Assembly (NCBI GenBank): GCA_027063305.1
Contig: JAMORY010000002.1
Location: 32,731-96,730 of the forward strand
DNA: 64,000 nucleotides
Reading direction: 5' to 3'
From: Sulfurovum sp.
GTDB lineage: Bacteria; Campylobacterota; Campylobacteria; Campylobacterales; Sulfurovaceae
The position numbers were made by a program, and so were the translations under genes. The notes beneath the pieces were generated by a model. That model was given only the letters and a program-made list of their open reading frames with translations, was not told where the DNA came from and made no database searches. The number at the start of each line of letters is the position of its first letter. Position 1 is the first letter of the stretch. This document shows, one piece after another, positions 20,532-29,189 of this stretch.

Positions 20532-21464
20532 ATGGATAGGTTAAAAGTTGCATTTTTTACAGAAGCAGGTTCAAAAAGAGGTATGGGACATTTGGTTCGT
20601 TGTCATACGATTAGCCAGGAGTTTAAAAAACATCAACACGCTATCTTTTTTAATCTTGTAAGTGACATTAGATATGACAGCAGATTTAAAAACATTAACT
20701 ATATAACGTGGGAAAACTTTACGCTGACAGAAACATACGATATTGTGTTTATTGACAGTTATGAAGCAGAGCAAAAGGTATATGAAGCAATTTCTAAACA
20801 TTGTAAAGTGGCAGTTTATATAGATGACTATGGAAGGTTGATATATCCTAATGGGATAGTAGTCAATTTCGCACCGGAAGCAAAGGCATACTTTAAAACG
20901 TGCAATAATAAGTATTTGTTGGGACTAAAGTATTTGCCACTCAGAAAAAAGCTAGTACAAACCAACAAGCAGAGTGGCAACGCCATTTTTATAATGCTGG
21001 GGGGAAGTGATACAGGTGGGTTAACATTGTCTGTACTAAAGGTGCTAAAAAATAATACATTAAAAAAGTATGTAGTTATTAATAAAAAGAGTGACCTTTT
21101 GGAAGCAAAAAAATATAAAAACTGCTCTATTCTTTACAAGCCAACAGATAATATATTATTTGATGCCATGAGTAAAAGTTCTGTTGCTATTACCACAGCA
21201 AGTATGAGTGTATATGAACTTGCATATTTGAAAATACCAACGATTATATTGGCAGTGGCAGAAAATCAATATAAAGGTGTAAATCAGTTTTTGAAGTTTA
21301 ATTTAGCACAGCAAAATATAAATATTCTTAATAAAAATTGGAAACAAAAATTACGATATAGTTTTGAGAAAGTTTGTCAAATTAAACGAACAAGAGCCGT
21401 AGTTGGGAAAAATGGAAATAATTGTATCTATCAACAAGTGATGAGAGTATTTAATGAAAAGTAA
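20532..21464 (+). CDS. pseG: PseG-like UDP-sugar hydrolase
   Basis: A 310-residue protein resembling PseG, which removes UDP from UDP-2,4-diacetamido-2,4,6-trideoxy-beta-L-altropyranose before PseI acts. FFTEAGSKRGMGHLVRCHTI corresponds to the GxGHxxR nucleotide-sugar loop of GT-B-type hydrolases, and MLGGSDTGGLT is the PseG nucleotide-binding stretch. It is not fused to the PseH acetyltransferase as in some species, where such fusions are about 500 residues. The gene is distinctly AT-rich and diverged. It overlaps the next gene by 11 bases. Confidence 0.8.
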   Translation: MDRLKVAFFTEAGSKRGMGHLVRCHTISQEFKKHQHAIFFNLVSDIRYDSRFKNINYITWENFTLTETYDIVFIDSYEAEQKVYEAISKHCKVAVYIDDYGRLIYPNGIVVNFAPEAKAYFKTCNNKYLLGLKYLPLRKKLVQTNKQSGNAIFIMLGGSDTGGLTLSVLKVLKNNTLKKYVVINKKSDLLEAKKYKNCSILYKPTDNILFDAMSKSSVAITTASMSVYELAYLKIPTIILAVAENQYKGVNQFLKFNLAQQNINILNKNWKQKLRYSFEKVCQIKRTRAVVGKNGNNCIYQQVMRVFNEK

Positions 21465-22599
21465 AAAAGTATTAATCCTAGGTGGAAGTCATAGAGATAT
21501 CCCTCTAATAAAGGCTGCACAGGCATTGGGGTATTTTGTAATTACATTAGGTAGTAAGGCGTACTATAAAGGGCACGCTTATGCGAATAAATATTTTTTG
21601 GTTAACTTTAATAACCTAGAAAAAGTTCGGAAAGTTATTAAAGATGAAAAAATTAACTATTTGATTCCAGGTTCAGGAGAAGAATCATATTTAAATACCG
21701 TTTTATTGGCAAAAGAATTTAATATAGGAAATTTTGACAAGATAGAAGTAGCAAGATTGATTCATAATAAATGGAAATTTAAAGATTTTTGCTTACAACA
21801 TGGTATTTCTACACCAAAAGGTATATATTATCAAAACAACCAAGATTTATCTGTATTGACTTTTCCTGTTGTTATAAAACCCACAAGTCTATCAGGTGGA
21901 CGAGGTGTGGATATCGTGTATAATGAAAATGAACTCCGAAAATCACTCAAAAAGACCACTGAGATTACGAATGAAATATTTCTTGAAGAGTATATTCATG
22001 GACAATTAATTGCTTATAGTATATTTTTGCAAGATCAAAAAATAAAATACGCATTCAGTGGGGTAGATGAAACATATCTTAATCCTTATCTTATAACAAC
22101 AGCATATCCATTAACACTAGATAATGAAGTAGAAGAAATATTAAGTAGAGATATTGAAAAAATTGCAAAAATACTAAGTTTGGTAGATGGTATGTTTCAT
22201 TTACAGGTTATTATTAAAGAGAGTATTCCTTATATAATAGATGTAACAAGAAGAATCCCTGGAGACTTTTACCCCTTTCTTATAGAAGAAGCCAATGATG
22301 TAGAATATAGCAAGGCAGTAGTCAAAGCGTATTTAGGAGACAATATAGCAGAAGAGTTGGTAAAGAAAGAAGATAACTTTGTTATCAGATATGTAGTTAT
22401 GCCATCAAAAAATGGAATCTATAAGGGAATAAAAATAGATCCAGCTATTGAAAATAATATTATTTACAGGTTTGACTTATTGGATAAAGGAGATATAATA
22501 AGTGACTATATAAATACACAAGTAGCGGTAATTTTGATAAAAAATTATCAAGAAACAGATAGTTTGGACCAAGTAGTTGTTGTTGAAATTGATACATAA
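21454..22599 (+). CDS. ATP-grasp family ligase, pathway unknown
   Basis: A 381-residue ATP-grasp protein. Residues 1-90 are a Rossmann-like preATP domain (VLILGGSHRDIPLIKAAQ), followed by the ATP-grasp core: FPVVIKPTSLSGGRGVDIVY (phosphate-binding loop), FLEEYIHGQLIAYSIF, and the metal-binding VTRRIPGDFYPFLIEEAN. Enzymes of this type activate a carboxylate as acyl phosphate and join it to an amine, thiol or hydroxyl. Placed between pseG and the oxidoreductase, it could add an amino-acid or other acyl group to an amino sugar (inference). Its start overlaps pseG and it is strongly AT-rich, suggesting acquisition from elsewhere. Confidence 0.8.
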   Translation: MKSKKVLILGGSHRDIPLIKAAQALGYFVITLGSKAYYKGHAYANKYFLVNFNNLEKVRKVIKDEKINYLIPGSGEESYLNTVLLAKEFNIGNFDKIEVARLIHNKWKFKDFCLQHGISTPKGIYYQNNQDLSVLTFPVVIKPTSLSGGRGVDIVYNENELRKSLKKTTEITNEIFLEEYIHGQLIAYSIFLQDQKIKYAFSGVDETYLNPYLITTAYPLTLDNEVEEILSRDIEKIAKILSLVDGMFHLQVIIKESIPYIIDVTRRIPGDFYPFLIEEANDVEYSKAVVKAYLGDNIAEELVKKEDNFVIRYVVMPSKNGIYKGIKIDPAIENNIIYRFDLLDKGDIISDYINTQVAVILIKNYQETDSLDQVVVVEIDT

Positions 22600-22631
22600 C
22601 TTTATTATCGAGAAGAAAAAAGTGAGAATAA

Positions 22632-23699
22632 ATGTATAAATTAGCATTTTTGGGTGGTGGAACAGAATCTATTGCGGGGTATGTACACCTAATAGCTTCA
22701 CAAATGGATAGAAAGTTTGAAGTAGTAGGTGGTATTTTCAGTAGAGAGAGTCAAAAGTCGCAAATGGCAGCACAAGAGTATAAAGTTAAACATTTTGATT
22801 CTATTGCAGAAATGTGTGAGCAAGTAGATATTGTTGTTGTGCTGACACCTACCCCTGAACATTATAGAAATATAACAGAGTTATTAAGGTTTGATGTTGG
22901 TATTATCGTAGATAAGCCAATTGTGAGTGAACTTAGTGAAACATTAATAGATGAAAATAAATTTATAGTAGTAACGCATAATTATAGTGGATATCCATTA
23001 GTGAGAGAACTTAAAGAACTAATCAGGCATGCACACTTAGGTGAAATAAAAAAAATTAAAATTAATATGCCTCAAGAGAGTTTTTTTAAACCAATGAAGC
23101 CAGGATACCCTCAACAGTGGCGGATACAGGATAAAAGTATTCCAACAATTTCTCTTGATTTAGGTGTGCATGTTTTTCACTTATTGGAGTTTTTATATCC
23201 GGATGATATTGTAGAAGTCTTTGCGGAGTGTAGCAGCTTTTCACGTTTTGATGTGATTGATGATTATGATATTTTAGTTCGATCAAAAAATATCAAAGCA
23301 GTACTTAGTTTTAGTAAAATATCTTTAGGAAATAGGAATGAATTAAGTATTGAAGTTTATGGAAACCATGCTGGTGCAAAATGGGAGCATTCAAATCCGG
23401 AAGAGTTGATTATTGCATATACAGATGGAAAAAGAGAAGTATTTTCACGAGGGTATGCTCCATATGAAGCATATAAAAAACGTTATAACCGAATGGCTCC
23501 TGGACATATGGCAGGCTTTATAGAAGCATTTGCAAATCTTTATGTTGATATTGAAGAAGCCTTCACCCACTTTAAAAGTACAGGAGTGTTTCAGTCAAAT
23601 GCGTTTGTCTATGATGCAGCACATTCCTATAAAAGTTTAAAGTTTTTAGATCTGGCAAAAGAAAGTACACAAAAGGGAAAATGGATTGAGTGGAAGTAG
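22632..23699 (+). CDS. Gfo/Idh/MocA-family oxidoreductase
   Basis: A 355-residue NAD(P)-dependent sugar dehydrogenase-like protein. KLAFLGGGTESIAGYVHL is the Rossmann loop, IIVDKPIVSELSE the equivalent of the family EKP motif, and ISLDLGVHVFHLLEF the active-site region containing the D-x-G-x-H segment. Such proteins oxidise or epimerise sugar positions. With the ATP-grasp ligase and the aldolase fusion it may form a separate sugar-modifying branch (inference). Base composition is AT-rich like its two upstream neighbours, and an untranslated gap of 77 bases follows. Confidence 0.85.
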   Translation: MYKLAFLGGGTESIAGYVHLIASQMDRKFEVVGGIFSRESQKSQMAAQEYKVKHFDSIAEMCEQVDIVVVLTPTPEHYRNITELLRFDVGIIVDKPIVSELSETLIDENKFIVVTHNYSGYPLVRELKELIRHAHLGEIKKIKINMPQESFFKPMKPGYPQQWRIQDKSIPTISLDLGVHVFHLLEFLYPDDIVEVFAECSSFSRFDVIDDYDILVRSKNIKAVLSFSKISLGNRNELSIEVYGNHAGAKWEHSNPEELIIAYTDGKREVFSRGYAPYEAYKKRYNRMAPGHMAGFIEAFANLYVDIEEAFTHFKSTGVFQSNAFVYDAAHSYKSLKFLDLAKESTQKGKWIEWK

Positions 23700-23701
23700 T
23701 G

Positions 23702-23707
23702 TATAAT
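23702..23707 (+). promoter_or_regulatory. possible internal promoter
   Basis: TATAAT just after the oxidoreductase stop lies in the only sizeable gap (77 bases) inside the glycan locus. It may allow separate expression of the aldolase fusion and later genes. No -35 is evident, and the distance to the GTG is long. Confidence 0.3.
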
Positions 23708-23776
23708 TAGCAGAATTATCTAAAATATATAGTTGGGAAAACAGTTGAGTAATATAAATAAAATAAGGTTTAGAGA

Positions 23777-26089
23777 GTGAAACGTATAAAAATTCTAGAC
23801 TGTACATTACGAGATGGCGGATATGTGAATAATTGGCAGTTTTCCAATATGCAAATCAGCAGGATCTCTTCTGCTTTGGAAGCGGCAGGTATTGATATCG
23901 TCGAATATGGATACCTTAATCAGAAAAAAGGAAATGCTGACAATACTACACTTTTTGATAAGATACAAAGCATTAAGGAGAAATGTAACGCGGTAGCCAA
24001 AAATGGAAAAGTAGTCATGATCAATTATGGAGACTATCCTATTGATCTTCTTCCCCATCAAAAAGAAAGTGTTATTGACGGAATCCGGTTGGCATTTCAC
24101 AAAAAAGATCTACAATCGGCATTGGAGATGGCTACAGAGATCATACAGCGGGGATATAAACTTTACCTTCAACCCATGGTAACCAAAACGTATACACAAA
24201 AAGAGTTCCGAGAGATGCTGGATGCAGTAAATCATCTGATGCCGTATGCTTTTTATATTGTAGACAGTTTTGGTTCAATGACACTGACAGAGTTCAGAAC
24301 CTACCTGTTATCTGCGGATGAAGTATTGTATCCGAAAATTGTTCTGGGATATCATGCTCATAATAATATGCAGCTGGCATTTTCAAATACGATCGATATG
24401 TGTCATGCCAAACTGCAAAGAGATATCATTATTGATGCCAGTATCTATGGTATGGGAAGAGGAGCGGGAAATCTCAATACAGAATTGATCGCTGATTATT
24501 TGAATACCACGTTTCATGCATCATACAATACGTTGCCGCTACTTGAAATAATAGATCTGTATCTCTCCTCATATATGAAACAGAACCCATGGGGATTTTC
24601 ACCGGCACAGTATCTCTCCGCACGCTTTGACTGTCACCCGAACTATGCAACCTACCTGATAGGAAAAAATACCAATCATATTGTGAATATCAGGAATATT
24701 TTGGCACGTTTACCTCAAGAGGAAAAAGTATCTTTTAATGAAACACTTGCAGAAAAACTTTATATTGATGCATTGGTGGAAGAACGAACGCCAATCAAAA
24801 AAGTACTGCATCTGGATATGGCGAAGCATATCCTGTTGATCGCTTCAGGAAAAAGTGTAAGATCTTACCAGGCAATACTGGAGGAAAAGTCGAAAAGAAA
24901 AGAGTATCTTCTGATTGCCCTGAATCATATTCCGGAGATGACATGTGATTACTACTTCTTCTCAAACCAGAAAAGGTTCAATGAGTTTTATATGTCTGTA
25001 CCATCTGATAAATTGGTGGTGAGTAATAATATAGATACGGATGGAAGGGAGTGTTATGTTTTTCCTTTTCAACAGTTTGCTTTTGTTGAAAAACAGTTTA
25101 TCCCCAATATCGCAGTTGTGGTATTGCAATATCTTATTTCCCAAGGATTCGCTGAAGTTGAAGTGGCAGGATTGGACGGATATGACCTGAAAAGCCTGGA
25201 AAACTATAGTTATAACGAGAGTACTGTTATTACGGATGTCAAAGCGATGAAAGAAGAGAATACACGTTTGGCATTTGCAATAGAGAAATTGAGCAGGAAT
25301 ATCCATATTCTATTTGTAACACCGTCTCAATTTCAAAAAAGTATACCGCTTAAAATTATTGGAGTGATCCCGGCTCGATACAGGTCGAGCCGTTTTGAGG
25401 GGAAACCACTATGCATGATAGCCGGAGTCCCAATGATCAAAAGAACCTATATGCAGGCAAAACAGTCTCAGTTGCTGGATAGGTTGGTTGTAGCAACAGA
25501 TGATCCAAAAATAGAAGAGTACTGCAAAAAAGAACATATACCGGTGATAATGACAAGCAGTAACTGCCTGACCGGAACCGATAGGATCGCAGAGGTAGCA
25601 CAACGGGAGTCATTTGATTTATACGTCAATATCCAAGGGGATGAACCGGTGATCGATCCTGGAACCATTGACAGTATTGTGGAAGAGTATAGGCGATATG
25701 GAAATAGATATATTGCTTATAATCTCTATAAAGTTATTGATGATATGCAGGAAGTAAAGAGTAATACGATCATTAAAACAGTGGTGAATGAAAAGGATGA
25801 ATTGATCTATATGTCCAGACATCCAATTCCATTTTCCAAAATGCAGGAAACACCTGCATATAAAAAACAGGTATGTGTGTATGGTTTTACCAAAAGAGCC
25901 CTCTCTTTGTTTGCATCACGGGACAAAACATTGAATGAGAAGTATGAGGATATTGAAATCTTGCGTTTTGTGGATATGGGCTATAAAGTAAAGATGAGAG
26001 AGACTAATGCCGATTCTATAGCGGTAGATATTCCGGATGATGTTCAAAAGGTTGAGCGCTATCTTCAGCAGAAAGGTTTGGAGTCGTGA
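23777..26089 (+). CDS. bifunctional HMGL-like aldolase / CMP-sugar (KdsB-like) synthetase fusion
   Basis: A 770-residue three-part protein with a GTG start. Residues 1-300 are a DRE-TIM metallolyase: KILDCTLRDGGYVNNWQFS, with the metal-binding YHAHNNMQLAF, as in 4-hydroxy-2-oxovalerate aldolases and HMG-CoA lyases. Residues about 340-510 look like a Rossmann-type domain (HILLIASGKSVRS) I cannot name. Residues about 530-768 are a cytidylyltransferase close to KdsB (IGVIPARYRSSRFEGKPL, NIQGDEPVID, CVYGFTKRALSLF). The family knowledge suggests aldol addition of a 2-oxo acid to an aldehyde, followed by CMP activation of the resulting ulosonic acid; the exact substrate is unknown. It overlaps the next gene by 4 bases. 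Confidence 0.85.
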   Translation: MKRIKILDCTLRDGGYVNNWQFSNMQISRISSALEAAGIDIVEYGYLNQKKGNADNTTLFDKIQSIKEKCNAVAKNGKVVMINYGDYPIDLLPHQKESVIDGIRLAFHKKDLQSALEMATEIIQRGYKLYLQPMVTKTYTQKEFREMLDAVNHLMPYAFYIVDSFGSMTLTEFRTYLLSADEVLYPKIVLGYHAHNNMQLAFSNTIDMCHAKLQRDIIIDASIYGMGRGAGNLNTELIADYLNTTFHASYNTLPLLEIIDLYLSSYMKQNPWGFSPAQYLSARFDCHPNYATYLIGKNTNHIVNIRNILARLPQEEKVSFNETLAEKLYIDALVEERTPIKKVLHLDMAKHILLIASGKSVRSYQAILEEKSKRKEYLLIALNHIPEMTCDYYFFSNQKRFNEFYMSVPSDKLVVSNNIDTDGRECYVFPFQQFAFVEKQFIPNIAVVVLQYLISQGFAEVEVAGLDGYDLKSLENYSYNESTVITDVKAMKEENTRLAFAIEKLSRNIHILFVTPSQFQKSIPLKIIGVIPARYRSSRFEGKPLCMIAGVPMIKRTYMQAKQSQLLDRLVVATDDPKIEEYCKKEHIPVIMTSSNCLTGTDRIAEVAQRESFDLYVNIQGDEPVIDPGTIDSIVEEYRRYGNRYIAYNLYKVIDDMQEVKSNTIIKTVVNEKDELIYMSRHPIPFSKMQETPAYKKQVCVYGFTKRALSLFASRDKTLNEKYEDIEILRFVDMGYKVKMRETNADSIAVDIPDDVQKVERYLQQKGLES

Positions 26090-26706
26090 TACGTGTTGTT
26101 CTTTGGGATTTTGATGGAGTTATTATAGACAGTATGGCAGTAAGAGATCAGGGGTTTCGCCAGATTTTTAATTGCTACCCAACGGGTATGGTGGAAGACC
26201 TGATACGGTATCACCGACAAAATGCCGGTCTTTCAAGGTTTCACAAGATCAGATATTTTTATACACATATTCTTGGTAAGGAGATTACTGATGAAAAGGT
26301 ATATGACTATGCAGAGCAGTTTTCTCAAACCATGAGAAAGATCCTGATCAATCATCAATATTTAATAGATGAGACCATAGCATATATTGAGAAAAACCAT
26401 ACATACTACCAGTTTCATATTGTCTCCGGTTCTGAAGAGAAAGAACTTAATTATCTTTGTCAGGAATTGGGAATTGATCAATATTTTAAAACAATAGAAG
26501 GGTCTCCTATGCCCAAGAAACAACTTGTTGAAAATATTTTAAAAGTATATGGATATGATCGTTCGGAGTCAATATTAATTGGGGATAGCATAAATGACTA
26601 TGAAGCAGCGGTAGAGAATGGTATTTCATTTTATGGCTATAACAACCCTGAACTTAAAGTAGTAGCCGAAAGATATATCGATACGTTTCGGTCATGGGAA
26701 CTGTAA
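26086..26706 (+). CDS. HAD-family phosphatase
   Basis: A 206-residue haloacid dehalogenase-like hydrolase. Its motif I is LWDFDGVIIDSM (Asp nucleophile in DFDG) with a helical cap, motif II FHIVSGSEE and motifs III/IV LIGDSINDYEAA. The start is GTG, in a GTGA overlap with the fusion gene, so they are probably translated together. It probably dephosphorylates the phospho-ulosonate made by the upstream aldolase, as KdsC does in Kdo synthesis (inference). It abuts the flippase gene with no gap. Confidence 0.85.
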   Translation: MIRVVLWDFDGVIIDSMAVRDQGFRQIFNCYPTGMVEDLIRYHRQNAGLSRFHKIRYFYTHILGKEITDEKVYDYAEQFSQTMRKILINHQYLIDETIAYIEKNHTYYQFHIVSGSEEKELNYLCQELGIDQYFKTIEGSPMPKKQLVENILKVYGYDRSESILIGDSINDYEAAVENGISFYGYNNPELKVVAERYIDTFRSWEL

Positions 26707-27957
26707 ATGGCAGGTTTACTTTCGCCAAGAATACTCAATTTGGGACTAAGAACAGTATCGATGGCAGGCAGATTTGTCCTGATCCTTTCAATTGCAAAAC
26801 TGCTTTCAGCAGAAGAGTTGGGGCTGTTTGGACTATTGAGCACAACGATCGGTTTTTTTGTTTTGCTTTTTGGATTTGATTTCTATGGATATGCCAACAG
26901 AGAGATGCTGGCGGCTGGACATGAAAACCTTTTTAATATACTGATAAATCAGTTATATGCCTATATCCCGCTCTATATGGTTTTTATGCCGTTTGCCATA
27001 GGTGTTTTTTGGAAAGAAGTGCTTCCCTGGAGTTATGCAGGATGGTTTTTGACCCTTGTGTTTATTGAACATCTTTCAACAGAGTTTAACAGGGCTTTGA
27101 ACATGATGCAGCATCCTCTTGCTGCAACGGTAGTACTGTTTTTGAGAAGTGCCTCCTGGGTACTTTTTGTGCTGCCGTTAATGTATTTTGAAGCACAATG
27201 GAGACATTTGGATATATTGCTTGGCGGATGGCTGTTTGGAGGGGTATTCTCTATACTTTTTGCTATTTGGTTTCTGTCAAAGCATATGATGGTGAAAAAA
27301 AACTTCAAGCTTGATACCACATGGATCCTTCGTGGTTATAAGGTAGGTATGATTTTTTTTCTGGGTACACTCAGCCTGCAGGCAATTACGCTGCTTGACA
27401 AGTTTTGGCTAAAATACCTTTCTGGTGAAGCAATGGTAGGGGTTTATACATTTTACTGGACACTGGTGTTGGGGATGACAGCATTTATTCATGCAGGAAT
27501 GATCGTATTTCTTTCTCCCAAAATTGTTAAAGCATTCCAGGAAAAACAGTTTGATGATTTTAATGCGCTGTTGTCACAGTTTCTGAAGGAGTTGGCAGTT
27601 GCAAGTGTGTTTATGGTGGTTGTTCTTTTTAGTATAATGCCTATTGTGGTAGGGTGGGTAGGAAAAGAGATCTATACAGAACATTATCACATATTGTATC
27701 TGTTGGGGGTAACAGGAGTATTTATCGTATTGACAAATCATCCTCATACATTTCTATATGCCGCACGGAAAGACAAATATATGCTTCTTGCCAATATCTC
27801 TGCACTGTTGATATTCATATCAGGTATGTTTGTAATGAAACAGATGGAGGGGTATACGGCCATTGAACAGGTGACACTGGTGATGATGGGAACATACGGC
27901 TGGATGCTGGGTATTAAGTCGCTGGGGTATTTATATTATAGAAAAGAGTATTTATGA
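26707..27957 (+). CDS. Wzx-type polysaccharide flippase
   Basis: A 416-residue membrane protein with about 12 predicted hydrophobic helices, of the MATE-like polysaccharide biosynthesis (Wzx) superfamily. It would turn an undecaprenyl-diphosphate-linked oligosaccharide from the cytoplasmic to the periplasmic face. In Campylobacter jejuni the N-glycan flippase is the ABC transporter PglK, which is not seen here, so this protein may take its place (inference). The next gene begins in its stop codon (ATGA). Confidence 0.85.
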   Translation: MAGLLSPRILNLGLRTVSMAGRFVLILSIAKLLSAEELGLFGLLSTTIGFFVLLFGFDFYGYANREMLAAGHENLFNILINQLYAYIPLYMVFMPFAIGVFWKEVLPWSYAGWFLTLVFIEHLSTEFNRALNMMQHPLAATVVLFLRSASWVLFVLPLMYFEAQWRHLDILLGGWLFGGVFSILFAIWFLSKHMMVKKNFKLDTTWILRGYKVGMIFFLGTLSLQAITLLDKFWLKYLSGEAMVGVYTFYWTLVLGMTAFIHAGMIVFLSPKIVKAFQEKQFDDFNALLSQFLKELAVASVFMVVVLFSIMPIVVGWVGKEIYTEHYHILYLLGVTGVFIVLTNHPHTFLYAARKDKYMLLANISALLIFISGMFVMKQMEGYTAIEQVTLVMMGTYGWMLGIKSLGYLYYRKEYL

Positions 27958-29189
27958 CCGGGAAAAAAAATATTTTAGTTTATATTAATGATTCTTTGGG
28001 GGAACTGGACTGGGTCGCTCCATATATGCAATCGGAGGAAGCACGGGATTTTTGTTTCTATATATATTTGAATGGTCCTGGAAGTACCTATGATGAAAAA
28101 ATAAAGATCCTTCAGCGCTATGGTTTGGGGAGTGCTGATAACATACACTGTGTGAACCGTCGTACAAGACTGGAACCGTTCCTTTTTCAGATAGATATGT
28201 TTCTAAACAGGGTGCTTGGGCGGATTAAACTGGTTTCTTTCCATCTGTTTGAAATGTGTCGGAGTACTATAGATGGGGTAAGATGGCTGCTGTCCCGACT
28301 TCCGTTGGTAAAAAGCAGTGTAGCATTTGATGTGATTTTCAGGGATTATAATCTCAAAGAGAGTTTTGCCATGAATTGCTTTATCAGGCATAGCCCTCAG
28401 GCAAAGATCGTGATCTATCCCCATGCAGTTGGTCTGCAAAGAAAACATGAAATGTGCCCCCGTGAACCGGCTAAGCAGGTACAGGCAGACCTGTGGCTGG
28501 AAAATTCGGACTATTCAGATATTATGAAGTATGACCCATACTATCAAAAGATATTTTTTGCTTCCGGAGTACCGGGATTCGATATAAACTATAAACGCCC
28601 GGCTCTTTTTGATGTCGCATCAAAAAAGGCGGTCATTATAACACGGGACTGCAGTATGACTTTTGGTTTTACCTATGAAATGGCTATGAAAGCTTTTGAC
28701 GAACTTTTGGAAAAACTTGGGGAACAGGGGTATCAAGCCTACATCAAGCATCATCCGAGAGATAGGGAGCTGAAGCGATGGAGAAAGATCCAGCAGAAGT
28801 ATCAACACTGTTATGAACTTGAAGAGAGTTTGAATACGCTGACGATGGAACATGCTGTATGTTTTACACTCTTTTCAACAGCACCGCTTTTTTTGCTTTC
28901 CCGTGGTGTCCCGGTATTGGAGTTTTCCCCCTATAGGCAGTATGATGCATACCAGCAGCGTTTTCCGATGCATTATAAAAATGAAAATGGTGAGATGACA
29001 CATGACCTTCTGTCTTTAAAGCTTTTTGATCGCATTGATGTATCTACAGATGATCTCTCTTCTTGTCTGGAAGCATCTTCTCTCAAGGATCTTGCTTTAC
29101 GGCAGTATAAGGTATGTCAAACTATATTTCCTCCCGGAGCAAACCAAAAAATCACAATGAAACTTCAAGAGATAACAGATGGCCGGTAA
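27954..29189 (+). CDS. putative GT-B-fold glycosyltransferase (HP/ST motifs)
   Basis: A 411-residue soluble protein with no close family I can name. Features include a C-terminal AYIKHHPRDRELKRW (HP motif) and CFTLFSTAPLFLLSRGVP (ST motif, then a Gly-Val-Pro). These resemble HP and S-S/T motifs of bacterial CMP-sialic-acid-using transferases and of GT-B enzymes generally. Position among sugar-activating genes supports a transferase role, but donor and acceptor are unknown. The start shares ATGA with the flippase gene and the end overlaps the next gene by 11 bases. Confidence 0.6.
   Translation: MTGKKNILVYINDSLGELDWVAPYMQSEEARDFCFYIYLNGPGSTYDEKIKILQRYGLGSADNIHCVNRRTRLEPFLFQIDMFLNRVLGRIKLVSFHLFEMCRSTIDGVRWLLSRLPLVKSSVAFDVIFRDYNLKESFAMNCFIRHSPQAKIVIYPHAVGLQRKHEMCPREPAKQVQADLWLENSDYSDIMKYDPYYQKIFFASGVPGFDINYKRPALFDVASKKAVIITRDCSMTFGFTYEMAMKAFDELLEKLGEQGYQAYIKHHPRDRELKRWRKIQQKYQHCYELEESLNTLTMEHAVCFTLFSTAPLFLLSRGVPVLEFSPYRQYDAYQQRFPMHYKNENGEMTHDLLSLKLFDRIDVSTDDLSSCLEASSLKDLALRQYKVCQTIFPPGANQKITMKLQEITDGR

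Noticed and set aside
20532..21464. PseG fused to PseH acetyltransferase
   Set aside because: The protein is 310 residues with no GNAT region; known fusions are near 500 residues.
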